From positions 19,546,668-19,610,667 of the forward strand of contig CM044960.1 in NCBI GenBank assembly GCA_024516035.1: a stretch of 64,000 nt of DNA. The letters run 5' to 3'. Positions 1 through 10,489 of the stretch are shown here, piece after piece (positions within the stretch are counted from its first letter, which is position 1; every line of letters begins with the position of its first letter). The notes under the pieces are model-generated. The model had not been told where the DNA came from. It saw nothing but the letters and a program-made list of their open reading frames with translations, and did not search any database. The translations under genes were made by a program, and so were the position numbers. The DNA comes from Bactericera cockerelli. Its lineage: Eukaryota; Arthropoda; Insecta; Hemiptera; Triozidae.

Positions 1-141
1 TTAAACTCAGATGCACATACCTTACAAGGCCTTGGAGAACAACAGTGACTTTATTTCTAGCATAACTTTGGTAATTTTCGAGTCTTTTTCAATACAACAA
101 AGAGGTAAACATTTCTAACAGGCCCAGCTATTCAAAAAAAT

Positions 142-284
142 AAAGTTTAAAGTTATCATATTTGTGTTCATCACAATTACTCAAACTCACTTTACTAAAT
201 TTGGGCTTAGTTTGGGACTTGAACCACCAACCTTCAGGTTAAAAGTCTACCGCCTTATCAATCAAGCTACAGAGCTATTCAATT
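142..284 (-). repeat. tRNA(Lys)-like SINE, copy 1
   Basis: Read on the minus strand it starts with a tRNA-like head: A-box-like TAGCTTGATTGATAAGGCGG, an anticodon-loop-like CTTTTAA and a B box GGTTCAAGTCC. A body with the words GAGTTTGAGTA and TTATAACTTT-like ends follows. The same head and body recur at about 1943, 28078, 48020 and 52558, so it is a dispersed family and not a tRNA gene; the acceptor stem is not intact. It lies just downstream of the ZNF330 exon at 529-548. Confidence 0.65.
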
Positions 285-528
285 AGATATTAAAATAAGG
301 AAAGTAAAAACAATGTAGGATAAGATGGAGCCTTTTTGGTCAGAAAGGTTAGTGTAAGGCACTTATATGCATGTGGAGAATGGTGTGTTAAAGATTGACT
401 TTTATTTAAAGAAGCTTGCACATGAGGTTTTTTCATTGTTGTAAAAAGTATTACAGTAAAATTTACTATGAAAAAATAATAATATAACAAAAATGAGAGG
501 ATAATATGTAATATTGATGCTAACTTAC

Positions 529-3197
529 CTCTTGCATTTGTCACATTCCTGAAATAAAAATAAGAAATGGGCACTATTAGAACAAAATATTCAACAAGTA
601 AAATATATTGACAAGATAAAAGAATCAGAGGATTCTAGAAATATTTGCACAAATCTAAGTAGAATTTATGGCTTATATTGAATAATAAATCAAAAAAATT
701 CTTTCATTTGGTGAGCAAATTTTGACTTTATTCTCCCCAAATATTTCTCATGGAACAATGCAGGGAAATTACAATTTCAGATTAAATGGGCCATGAAATT
801 TTATTTGACCAATTAGAGTTCTACTTGGTCATTAAATTTTGGTTGAAATTGATAAGGCCATTTAAAAATAAATACACCATTGGTTGATAATGACCACACC
901 AACATTTAATGAGAACGATTTTTGTGTCCATCTTTTTTTAAGTACATAGATAAATCAACAGGTTGAGGATGAACTCAAAAAGCATTATGCAATAATCATT
1001 TGTTTTCTCCATTAAACAATTAAGCTTAATGGAGCATTAGATAAAACTTCAATAGAGCTTGGCACCAAGCAAATAGGATTGAAACCTTAACCGCCATTTG
1101 ACCAAAGACAAATTTTTTGAGATCCATGTACCTAGTATGACTAGATTTTTTTCATAAATTTAAATGGGTCATAATGGACAGAGACAATTAAGACTTTATT
1201 ATATCTGACAAATAGTCGTGGCATATAATGATAAATGACCTGTCAGAAAAGGACTTGGAAGAAACTTTGTTACTTATGAATAATTCACAATTGTATAGAA
1301 TGTAATACCTACTAATGACAAAAGAAAAAATTCCTGCCCCGCTGGGAATCGAACCCAGGTCACCATGCGTACAATGCCTAGCGCGCTAACTCACTCTACC
1401 ACGGTGACTACTGATATGACCATGCAGTTGAAAGCGATGTTAAATTTTTGTTTTAAAAAAAGCTTGCATACGAGTCTGCAACCATTAGGACATTTTCATC
1501 TTTACTATTCAAGGTCCAAAACCCAACTGACCAAATTTCGTATTGTGCGCATGACACATACCTTCTCTCTTCTCTCCCTCTACAATTCAATACTTCGCCA
1601 TTGTGCTCATGACACACACTTTCCCTCTTCTCTCCCTTTACAATTCAATATTTTGTTACATAATATCGTTACATAATATCATTACATAATTTTGTTACAT
1701 AATTTCGTCACATAATTTTGGTTATGTGCCAGAGCAAAGACATGAAAATGTCAAAAAAAATTGTATCACTTTAATTTTTTACTACTTGAATGCAGAACAG
1801 ATGGAATGTAAGAATAAGAACCTAAGCCATTATGCAATCCAAAATGGGATGGGGTAGGGCATTGCTGGTCACAGCTTTTATCAGAATCTTTAATCTTTGA
1901 TTCACACACATCTAGGACATGTAAGGAACTTTCCTTACTATAACAACCTCAGTTAGCTGGATCAATAAGTTGGCAGACCTGAACCTGGAGGTTGGTGGTT
2001 CAAGTCTGGGTTTCAGCGTAGATTTAGTAAAGTGAGTTTGAGTAATTGTGATATCACAAAAGTGATTATAACTTTCCTTTCAATAAGATAAGGAAAGTAA
2101 CAAGGATAGCACTGACATGAACCAATGTCAGACAGATATGAACAGCACCATTCATGTTTCTAGAAGAAAATGTTTGATGTTCCCTGTGAAGCTACAGACA
2201 ACAAGGCACTGACATGTAATTGATCACATATGAATTGACCTTATTGGATGCAGCTGGGTGATTCTCCAAAAAACGTACCTTTTCATGTAACTCGCAACTA
2301 TCCCGTCAACGCTTAACTTAAAAAAGTTCAATTATTCGCAATAATGAAGATAGTAATAGTCTAAACTATTTCTGATAAAACACATTTTTTAATAAAATCG
2401 CAGATTATTAAAAAAGAAATACATTATACCATTAAAATCATTTCCGTAGACTGTAACTCGTTCAAAATTCATTATTAAGCCTTGAATTATTCAGTTATTT
2501 GCAACAATTTCACAAAAAACTTATCGTTAATACTTTGACAAAGATATGGCGACAACTCTTTTATCCTCCTTTTATTTTTGTAATTTTATTTTCAATACTT
2601 TATTAGATCTAAATAAATGAGTCTGGTTTTTTTCGTCATATCCGTAGGCAAACGAAAACAGTTTTAAAAAAATGCACTAGAGTGCATCTTTCTCCTCTTT
2701 GTCATATCAAAACATTGTGCGGACATCTAATTTACTTGTTTTAAATTTGATAATTTGGGGTTCTTCAAAATTAGTTGAGATATAGAATTGTATAGGGTAA
2801 GATCTATGCTGACGTAAGATTCAAAATCATTTCAGTAGACAGTTTTTTTAAATAATAATTATATGCATTAAAAAAAATATATATCTTTTTTAATTCCTTT
2901 TTGTGTACAATTAATAGAAATGTTGTTTTTGAAATTTTATATGTGTGAAAATGAGTGCTTTTTAATCCAAAACTATAAATTCATCATTCCCGTAGGCATC
3001 ATTTCCGTAGACATGTGTTGCCTACGGGAATAATGGGTTGCCTACAGAACTTTGTGTGGAAGAGATTGCCTAAGGCAATAACCCCGCCCTCTAGTTAGGA
3101 CATATATTATGTATATATTTATTTTTTTTTCTTCTTTTGTATTGTGTATTTTAATTTGTAATTATTTGTATTGTGTATAATATGTCCTATTAAGAAA

Positions 3198-3236
<39 letters not shown>

Positions 3237-4462
3237 GATCCAGTAATGATAAACTGATACACTACATTGGGTTGGGTGGAATAGAAAACCACAGTCATCA
3301 ACCCATCCCCTTAATTGAAATCCATTTTTGATTGAAAAGATGAAGAGTTAAGTGATGATAGAAAGAATGAAGAGTCCAGTGATGATAGAAAAGATGAAGA
3401 ATCAAGTGATAATAGAAAAGATGAAGAGTCAAGTGATGATAGAAAAGATCAAGAATCAAGTGATGATAGAAAAGATGAAGAGTCAAGTGATGATAGAAAA
3501 GATGAAGAGTCAAGTGATGATAGAAAAGATGAAGAGTCAAGTGATGATAGAAATATGAAGAATCAAGTGATGATAGAAAAGATGAAGAGTCATGTGATGA
3601 TAGAAAAGATGAAGAATCAAGTGATGATAGAAAAGATGAAGAATCAAGTGATGATGGTCGAATTATGATGAAGATTCTGACCCAGAGGAGTCAAATAAGC
3701 TGTTTTTAATGGTTAAAAAAACCGTAAACTTTAAATTTAAAAATTATCCGTTTCAATTCAATTACCTATAATTGACCTTGAATTTTGAAGTGTTTCATTT
3801 TTATTTTATGTTTGAACATTTATTTTTACAAAATGAACCTAATGTTTTTTGGCCCATTGCCCATTGAAAAAATTGTTAGTTAGTTTCATTTGGTTCTGTT
3901 ATTTTTTGCAGTTGGTAGGTGGAAAAAAATCAATGGAAAAAAATTGACATTTTTTATGGATAGCTACAAGTATAATAATTCTAGGTATCATTGATAGAAG
4001 ACTAATCTAAAATATAGTAATCTGAAAAACTATTAGATTGTTTAAAAAGTTATTCAGAAGAATATTTACTGGTATTCCGTAAAAAACGTCATTTCCGTAG
4101 ACAACCAAGTAATTCCCGTAGGCAGCCGTTTTAAAAAAATCCCCAAATTCACAGTTAAAAAGGAAAATATGAAAACACCGTTGGTACCGTTAGGTTCCAT
4201 AGTGAAATTAGAATGACCCAGTATTTTTATTTTTTTATTTCTAGTAATTTATGTCATTTTCAATTTTCATATCGAAAAGGTACGTTTTTTGGAATCACCC
4301 AGCTGACTAGGGAGTGTCTGGAGAAAGGTTTGAAGCACTTACCATGTTGGCATTGCAAGGAAACTCAGCAACAGACATCTTGTCCCTGGCAGAACGAATC
4401 TCCTTCTGTCTCAACTTCATCTTCTCCGCCTTCTTCCTCTGTCCTGTCTTCTTTTTTGGCAT
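529..4462 (-). CDS. ZNF330: ZNF330 (nucleolar autoantigen 36) homologue, first two coding exons
   Basis: ZNF330/NOA36 is a conserved cysteine-rich nucleolar zinc-binding protein. Coding exon 1 is 4343-4462 (40 codons). It begins MPKKKTGQRKKAEK and ends FPCNANM at an exact codon boundary before a GTAAGT donor. Exon 2 is only 20 nt (529-548): a TTTATTTTTATTTCAG acceptor, then ECDKCK plus two bases, then GTAAGT. The joined order NM-ECDKC matches the start of the family's first zinc-binding cysteine run. The ATG at 4462-4460 is the family's usual start. The rest of the protein lies beyond position 1. Intron 1 (3.8 kb) holds SINEs, tandem repeats and a 2-kb transposon. The identification rests on recalled family sequence; the 20-nt exon is supported by both splice sites and by the protein match. 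Confidence 0.85.
1327..1476 (+). repeat. Composite SINE with antisense tRNA-like head, copy 1
   Basis: The first about 80 bases are tRNA-like on the minus strand: B box GGTTCGATTCCC and an A-box region ending GAGTTAGCGCGC. The following tail, GATATGACCATGCAGTTGAA, is in the plus orientation used by the other SINE families here. The same head, junction and tail recur at 63857-64000, including the terminal GCTTGCATACGAG, so the composite itself was copied. It lies in ZNF330 intron 1. Confidence 0.65.
1542..1722. repeat. Two short tandem repeat arrays
   Basis: A 58-bp unit beginning ATTGTGC(G/T)CATGACACA is present twice (starting at 1542 and 1600). It is followed by about five copies of a 13-bp unit of the form TTACATAATNTCG (about 1652-1722). 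Both arrays are in ZNF330 intron 1. Confidence 0.75.
1943..2075 (+). repeat. tRNA(Lys)-like SINE, copy 2
   Basis: The head has B box GGTTCAAGTCT. The body (TAGTAAAGTGAGTTTGAGTA, then TGATATCACAAAAGTGATTA) matches the family at 142, 28078, 48020 and 52558. Confidence 0.65.
3055..3234 (+). repeat. LINE-type 3' tail, copy 1, ending in poly(A)
   Basis: It begins TGTGGAAGAGATTGCCTAAG and runs through GGCAATAACCCCGCCCT and TAGGACATAT to a T-rich stretch and a run of more than 30 A. The same tail recurs near 35845 and 46273, and in altered form at 7378 and its mirror near 14078. It reads as the 3' end of a retrotransposon inserted into the 2-kb element. Confidence 0.55.
3334..3655 (+). repeat. 24-bp tandem repeat with coding-like acidic periodicity
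   Basis: About 13 copies of a 24-bp unit (GATGAAGAGTCAAGTGATGA plus TAGAAAA, variable). In one plus frame each unit reads SSDDRKDEE. A one-base loss near 3555 breaks that frame. After the array another frame reads YDEDSDPEESNKLF. This may be the remnant of an acidic tail encoded by the host transposon. It is on the opposite strand to ZNF330 and is not part of it. Confidence 0.7.
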
Positions 4463-4960
4463 TATCACAGAGATAACTCAACTTGGTTTGAGAGATGAAT
4501 GTTTGAGTTTGACCTCAAGTATAGTACAAAAATGCAACTCTCTTTTTTTGGCTGATTTAATTGCTGTTATCTAGGTCTCTTGGATGACATTTGTTGATTT
4601 TAATGCTAAGAAACTACTAATGATGATTATTATGATATTCAGACTTCCTTCGATTTTTTTTTTAGTAATAAGAACTGTTGGGTAGTCTTACCTTCTCTTT
4701 AATATCTTATCACTTATCAGTACGTTCATTCATTGGGAACTGCAAATATCTTACATCTTGATTGATTTTTGATTGATGTGTCACATGTTTTTATTTATTT
4801 TGAATGGAGCTGTGAGTCGAGTTTTAATTTTCTCAACCAAGATCCTCGGAATTCAACATTAAAATCCACTATTAGCGTATATGGGGGCTCAAAACGCAAT
4901 TAGTGTTTTTCAAAATTATTTATTTATAAATTTATATAACAAAAGTTACAAAATAATATA
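4463..4960. promoter_or_regulatory. ZNF330 5' region (upstream side of the divergent gene pair)
   Basis: About 500 bp upstream of the ZNF330 start codon and before the mariner insertion. It must hold the ZNF330 5' UTR and core promoter. No clear TATA box or other named element can be identified by eye. Confidence 0.35.
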
Positions 4961-5878
4961 CGAGGTTTGGCTATTAAGTTCGTAGACGCGAGCCGCTACG
5001 CAAAAGCTGTCCATGCTAGGAAGATATGATAAACATATTTAGACAGCTTCAAGTCTTGTGTTTTCATTGATAGCTGGCACATGTCTGTACTGTAATTAGT
5101 TCTGTTGTGACAGCCCGACGCGCAAGACACCTTTTTTAATTTTGCCGGAATTATGATTGATACAAACGTTGAGCAACGAGTGATTTTTGAATTTTACGTA
5201 AAACATGCTGATGAAACATTTTCTTTGTTAAAGACAGTGTACCAGGAGTCATGTTTGAAAAGATCAACGCTTTATAAGTGGTTTAAACGGTTTCAAGATG
5301 GTCAGGAAGATGTTGAGGACGATCCACGTCCTGGTCGCCCCCAAAGCTCAAAAACTGACGAAAACATTGAAAAAATTGATGTTATGATTCGTTCTGACCG
5401 TAGATTAACTCTTAGACTAATGGCTGATACACCTAAAATTAATAAAGATTGTGTGAGACAAATTTTGTACGAAAATTTCAACATTACAAAAGTTTGCGCA
5501 AAAATGGTGCCATGCGCCAGCCCACAGTGCCTTCTCCGTGAAGACGTTCCTGGCCAAGTACAACACCCCAGTGTTGGAACAACCTCCTTACTTACCCGAC
5601 CTGGCCTCGTGCGACTTTTACTTATTACCAAAAATCAAATCTGCCCTGAAAGGTACCAGATTTGACAGCGTAGATGCCGTTAAGAAAAAACCGGCAGAAG
5701 TCTTGGAAGGCCTCACACAAAATGACCTCCACCACTGTGTCGATCAATGGAAAATTTGCTTAGAACGTTGTAGGGATAGAGGCGGGGAGTACATTGAAGG
5801 GGATAACTACTAAAGTTGGGTAAGTTTAACACACATCGTTTTATGGGAAGAGTCTACGAATTTAATAGCCAAACCTCG
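4961..5878 (+). mobile_element. Internally deleted mariner transposon
   Basis: 27-bp terminal inverted repeats begin CGAGGTTTGGCTATTAA; the two ends differ at one position. TA dinucleotides flank both ends (4959-4960 and 5879-5880), the Tc1/mariner target duplication. At 918 bp it is well short of the usual about 1.3 kb because the centre of the transposase is missing. It sits between the ZNF330 and ETFDH start codons. Confidence 0.92.
5153..5813 (+). pseudogene. Mariner transposase, N- and C-terminal parts with the middle deleted
   Basis: The first part (5153-about 5512) carries the paired helix-turn-helix DNA-binding region, including the linker DDPRPGRPQSSKTDEN and the motif VCAKMVP. The second part (about 5514-5813, another frame) resumes at APAHSAFSVKTFLAKYN and continues through PYLPDLASCDFYLLPKIK to a TAA stop. 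The catalytic segment with the first Asp and the HDNA Asp falls in the deletion, which ends near 5512. Only the third acidic region (PDLASCDF) remains, so the product cannot catalyse transposition. The inverted repeats could still be mobilised by an active relative. Confidence 0.9.
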
Positions 5879-6412
5879 TACAGTGACAGTGACATAAGCT
5901 AATTTCATTCATTGCATTGAATATAATAGAAATAATATAATTTGGGGTTCTTAATATCAACATTAAAAATTGTAACAGGATAGTAATTTTATTTTTTTAT
6001 ACAGGGTGAATCTAAATTACCTACGTGACCAAAATCATGATTTTGTCGGAAATACTTCATATTCCAAATGGAGGACATTTTGTGATTTATCTCTGCTTTA
6101 TCTTACAGTTTCAAAGATCAAAAATTGATTAATTATACAGGGTGTCCCGTATACAGATGCAAATATTTTGACGGTAGGTTCAGCCCACCGTGGCCTATCA
6201 TTTAAGCGAAACTTGCAGTGGGGAATTTTGCTTCGTTAAGGAGTTATGGCCAAATCCCTGTTTTTCCCACAAGTCTAGAGGTCACTTGGATCGATGCACT
6301 TTTCCAAAGAAATGATAGCCAGTAGGTGAGTTTTGACTTCGTGTATTGATAGTCATGTATATTTCCCTTGAAATACCGTTGGTTGCATTGAAAAATATTA
6401 AAAAACACTGCC

Positions 6413-8824
6413 AATTATGGACACAATACTTCCTCGTGATTGTTTCACATTGTTAACACGTGCCAATTTTGAGATTTTATAGAAAATTACTTGTATCTCC
6501 AAAACGACTGAACCGATTTTCTTCAAATTTGTTTTATATGGTAGAATATCGTTTTTTTCTACATTCTAAATTCCCCAAAAAATTCTGTATCGGCAAGTCG
6601 TGGTCCTTATTTTTTGACTTTTTTGTCCAAAATTTCGGATTTTCTTAAATATCAGAGTCTAATTATAATTAATTAAAAAATAAATATAAATAACCTATGT
6701 AAAACAATAATATGCATATACATACAAAATTTCATTAAAATCGGGTGTACCGTTCACGAGATATAAGCATTTAAGTAAAAAGTTAGTGGTCAGGCGCATG
6801 GTCTCTTTCACCCAGAACCGCTAGTACGAATTCGATGAATTTAAAATGGGACCATCTACAGAATGTCTCCTAGATGTGTGCAACATTTTATCAAAATCCG
6901 TCGAGTAGTTTCCGAGATTTGCGCGTTACAAGGAATCGTTTTAACAGACCGACGGATCGACGGACCGACAGACCGACAGACGGACACAAAACCAAATTTG
7001 CTCAGGAGGTTATGAAACGTCCAGAAATATGAAAAAAATTGAAATCGGAGCAAAAAAATATTTTTTTTTACAAAAACGAACACAATACTTCCGATTTCTA
7101 ATATTAGAAATTTCTCGGAAGTAAAATCAGGGAGATATTTAATCATAAGTTCAATATTTTTTCGAAATTTTGATTTTTTCCTTTTTCCCTTTTTCAAATT
7201 TTGAATCTGGAAGCTATTGCATTTTGAAGAACACTCGATGTCTGAAGCAATCTGTGTGACAATTTTTGTGTCAACTGCAAGTTATAAATGAAAATTTTCT
7301 GAATACAAATAGTTCTACTAACCAACTTTATTAATCAAATCAAATAGTTAAAGTTACAAAGCTATCGATTTGTTCGGTGGAAGAGAAAGCCCCAAGCTTT
7401 AACCCCGCCTCTTGGTTCGCTACATATTTTTTGTGTTCTTTTTTTTTAAATAATAAAGTATTAAATAATAATAATAATTGTAAACTGAAGGTTGGATGTT
7501 CGAGTTTTACCCAAGATTAATTTTTGGCACTTTTTGTTATGTTTTTGATGTCATGATTGTGATAAACACAAAAAGGATATTATCAATTTTACTTCTAAAA
7601 ATAAAATAAAAATACACGTACCTACATCACATTTTTTGTTGTTAGCGCAGCCTTTCTCCTTTTGTATTCTTAGTCCATAATTACACCACTAGTTGCTGCT
7701 TTCATTACAGCATCTCTCATTTTTCTTCACGAGGACCCTGTGACCCCGTAACCCCATTCACATAAGAGTTCACACCGACCAACCATTGTGAATGATCAAT
7801 TTCCTTCTGTTAAACATCCCAGGGCAGTGTATTTATACCTCAAATTACGCGCCAATTGTATTGAAATTCAGCCAAAATTTGAATATTCCATCATGATTCA
7901 GAAGTGTTTTTCGAGCTTTGTGTGTCTTGCGTTCCATGATCTTTAAACTAATATAAATGAGCTTTCACTATTTTAAAACAAAACATAATAGGGTATTTTT
8001 TTAACTAGTGATACACAGAATTGCAACTGTGGAAGTATTCTAAATTTACGAAAGGGAAAAAGGGAAGAATCAAAATTTCGAAAAAATATTGAACTTATCT
8101 CCCTGATTTTACTTCCGAGAAATTTCTAATATTAGAAATCGGAAGTATTGTGTTCGTTTTTGTAAAAAAAAATATTTTTTGCTCCGATTTCAATTTTTTT
8201 TCATATTTCTGGACGTTTCATAACCTCCTGAGCAAATTTGGTTTTGTGTCCGTCTGTCGGTCTGTCGGTCCGTCGATCCGTCGGTCTGTTAAAACGATTC
8301 CTTGTAACGCGCAAATCTCGGAAACTACTCAACTGATTTTAATAAAATTTTGCACACATCTAGGAGACATTCTGTAGATGGTCCCATTTTAAATTCATCG
8401 AATTCGTACTAGCGGTTCTGGGTGAAAGAGACCCTGCACCTGACCACTAACTTTTTACTTAAACGCTTATATCTCGTGAACGGTACACCCGATTTCAATG
8501 AAATTTTGTAAGAATATGCATAATTATTATTGTTTTACATAGGTTATTTATATTTATTTTTAAAATAGTTATAATTTAACTCTGATATTTAAGAAATTCC
8601 GAAATTTTGGACAAAAAAGTAAAAAAATAAGGACCACGACTTGCCGATACAGAATTTTTTGTGGAATCTAGAATGTAGAAAAAACGATATTCTACCATAT
8701 AAAACAAATTTGAAGAAAATCGGTTGAGCCGTTTTGGAGATACAAGTAATTTTCTATAAAATCTCAAAATTGGCACGTGTTTACAATGTGAAGCAATCAC
8801 GAGGAAGTTTTGTGTCCATAATTA
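6413..8824. repeat. Inner palindrome of the left arm
   Basis: About 780 bp at 6413-7197 is repeated inverted at 8050-8824. Both outer ends read AATTATGGACAC and both carry the tandem words GTCTGTCGGTC and GTCCGTCGATCC. The 0.85-kb centre is not palindromic and contains the end of a SINE-like body (7640-7790). The mirror of this unit is 12632-15043, giving four copies of the 780-bp module in the whole element. Confidence 0.8.
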
Positions 8825-9544
8825 GCCCAGGCAAATTAGTGCTCTAGCGGCAAAAAATTGCTCAATAGCTGGAAATCGTTTTAAACCCTTAAAGGGGTCT
8901 TGAATAATGGGTATATGAGTTTGCGACAAATTTTAGGTTGTGCTTCCGAGTTTAGGGCCTAAATAGTGCAAATTTTTTGCACTTTTTTTAAAATTGCGCT
9001 TATAACTCAAAATGTATCTATTTTACAGAAAATTTTACTCAGTTCTTATCTAAGGAGCATAAAATTATGCGTCTAATGACGTTTGAATCATTAAAATAAG
9101 TTAAGCCGTTCAGCCACAATTGCTCCTCAAAGATGGGTGATTTTTTCAAACATAGCTCAAATTTTGAAAATTCTCAACTTTTAACGCCTGTAAGTCAAAA
9201 AGAACTGCACCAATTGAAAAATTTAATAGAATCAAACTTGTAGTAAATGTAATTTTAAGTAAAATACTGTTTGAAATTTGAAATTTGCTCACTCCAGTGC
9301 TGAGATATGAATTTTAAACCGAAAGAGTTCCTAGCGCCAAATTTTCGCAAAGGCAGTGCAACGCAAAAAACTTCGTCTGAACTCTAAAATTATCACATTC
9401 TTACAACTTTTCAATCAAAACTGAACGTTATCTACTGAATTCAGCCGAATAGGTAATTTAAAATTTTGAGAAACTTGCACTGAATTTTACTAAGATCTGT
9501 TTACTGAACATGTGATTTCAAGACAGCAGGCACACTGGCACACT

Positions 9545-10489
9545 ATGGAGGATGTAACTTGTTTTACATGCGGGAACATTGTGCAAGAAGGAATATTAAT
9601 AATATAATAATAAAAATGCATTTTCTTTGTTTTGTTATGTCACAATTTTAGTGGGTAGCGCAGAATCATAGAACTTTGAAAGTTTAATTTAAAATATCTT
9701 GTATTATTTGTGTGCCTATGATTCAGCCACTGGTCGTTGCTTCATATCAAAGCAGCTACTCTTTTTTCCTCACGACTCACGAAGTATGAGTGGACCCCGA
9801 ACATCCAAGTACAGAGCAGAAAAAATCCCATCCCGCTGGGAATTGAACCCAGGTCACCATGCGTGCAATGCCTAGCGCGCTAACTCACTCGGCTACAGTG
9901 ACTACAACATATTAAAGGAAAAGATATGCGAGAACATTGTGCAAGAAGGAGCGGATAGAGGAATATTAAAGGAAAAGTCACTTCGAACGTTCATTGAGGC
10001 CAGCAGGAGGAGGAATGATGGGCATCATACGTGGTTACACACTCAGAAATCTGTTATACTTCACGAGAAGTGTCGCAAAGGTGTCTGTAGACGAAGGAGT
10101 CAAACACTGTAAAGGCCGAAAAAGAAGCGGGAAACGGAAGCCGTGTGACAAGAGGCCGTGAGGAGATACCAAAATTCAACTTCAAGGAGCTCTGCTTCTA
10201 CTGTGGAAAAGATGCCTCTGAAAGCTTCAAGGCTAAACAGAAAAAGCTTCCTCTTCATAGATGTGAAACAGTGCGTGCAATTCAGACACAAGAAATAATG
10301 CAAAAAATTAAAGGTTCTGCAATTGCCAGAGGAGATGAAATGGGGGCGGTGGTATTGCGTAGGATGGCAACTGAATCAGACCTCGTAGCCGCTGAAGGCA
10401 AGTACGATTCTTGTCGTGGTATGTTCTTTAATTCACGCCCATCTATGGATCCTGATGCAGCTCAAGGTATATCTGGACGAGGGTATTGA
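9545..10489 (+). pseudogene. Broken zinc-finger-like frame carried by the foldback element
   Basis: ATG at 9545 starts MEDVTCFTCGNIVQEG and is interrupted by a SINE (9593-9926). It resumes after the duplicated target and reads LRTFIEASRRRNDGHH and VILHEKCRKG, then shifts frame near 10085. The second frame (about 10094-10489) reads ELCFYCGKD, then RGDEMGAVVLRRM and DLVAAEGKYDSC. The layout CxxCG, HxxCR, CxxCGK, DLVAAExxYxxxC matches a multicopy family of unknown function seen in insect and cnidarian genomes (recalled, not searched). The right arm holds an inverted copy of the first half only. A protein of the autonomous parent element is likely; a host gene fragment caught by the element is the alternative. 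Confidence 0.6.
9593..9926 (-). repeat. tRNA-like SINE inserted in the foldback frame (left arm)
   Basis: Read on the minus strand: head with GAGTGAGTTAGCGCGCTAGG and B box GGTTCAATTCCC, then a body ending GACCAGTGGCTGAATCATAG. A 24-bp direct repeat (TGCG(G/A)GAACATTGTGCAAG plus AAGGA; 9569-9592 and 9927-9950) flanks it, as expected for retroposition. The mirrored copy is at about 11530-11863. A related body without the head lies at about 7640-7790. Confidence 0.65.

Larger units (their letters stand above)
2256..4300. mobile_element. 2.0-kb DNA transposon with terminal inverted repeats, AGCT target duplication
   Basis: The left end GGGTGATTCTCCAAAAAACG continues as TACCTTTTC and is repeated inverted at the right end with a 2-nt indel. 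AGCT directly flanks both ends (2252-2255 and 4301-4304), consistent with a 4-bp target duplication. The interior has no intact frame. It carries several copies of TTCCGTAGAC/CCGTAGGCA in both orientations, a later LINE-tail insertion (3055-3234) and an acidic tandem repeat (3334-3655). GRG/CYC termini with a 4-bp duplication resemble the Sola superfamily; that assignment is inference. The right end is only 42 bp from the ZNF330 exon 1 donor. Confidence 0.65.
6138..10210 (+). repeat. Left arm of the 9.2-kb foldback element
   Basis: In order: tip (6138-6412), which recurs at 58944-59200; inner palindrome (6413-8824); a body with repeated words such as TATAACTCAAAATG (8825-9544); start of a zinc-finger-like frame (9545); a SINE insertion (9593-9926); continuation of the frame to 10210. 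A LINE-like tail remnant with GGTGGAAGAGAAAGCCCC lies at about 7376-7450. The short open frames here are not genes: none is conserved and they are duplicated by the palindrome. Confidence 0.85.

Noticed and set aside
1327..1405. Possible functional tRNA gene
   Set aside because: Boxes A and B are present, but the acceptor stem is not intact and the unit is a dispersed composite repeat.
5302..5631. 109-codon minus frame over the mariner
   Set aside because: Shadow of the transposase frame on the other strand.
6856..7197. 113-codon frame with VCRSVGPSIRRSVKT, repeated at 14260 and related at 8150 and 13080
   Set aside because: It is a translation of the foldback module's GTCGGTCC-rich tract and appears in all four modules.
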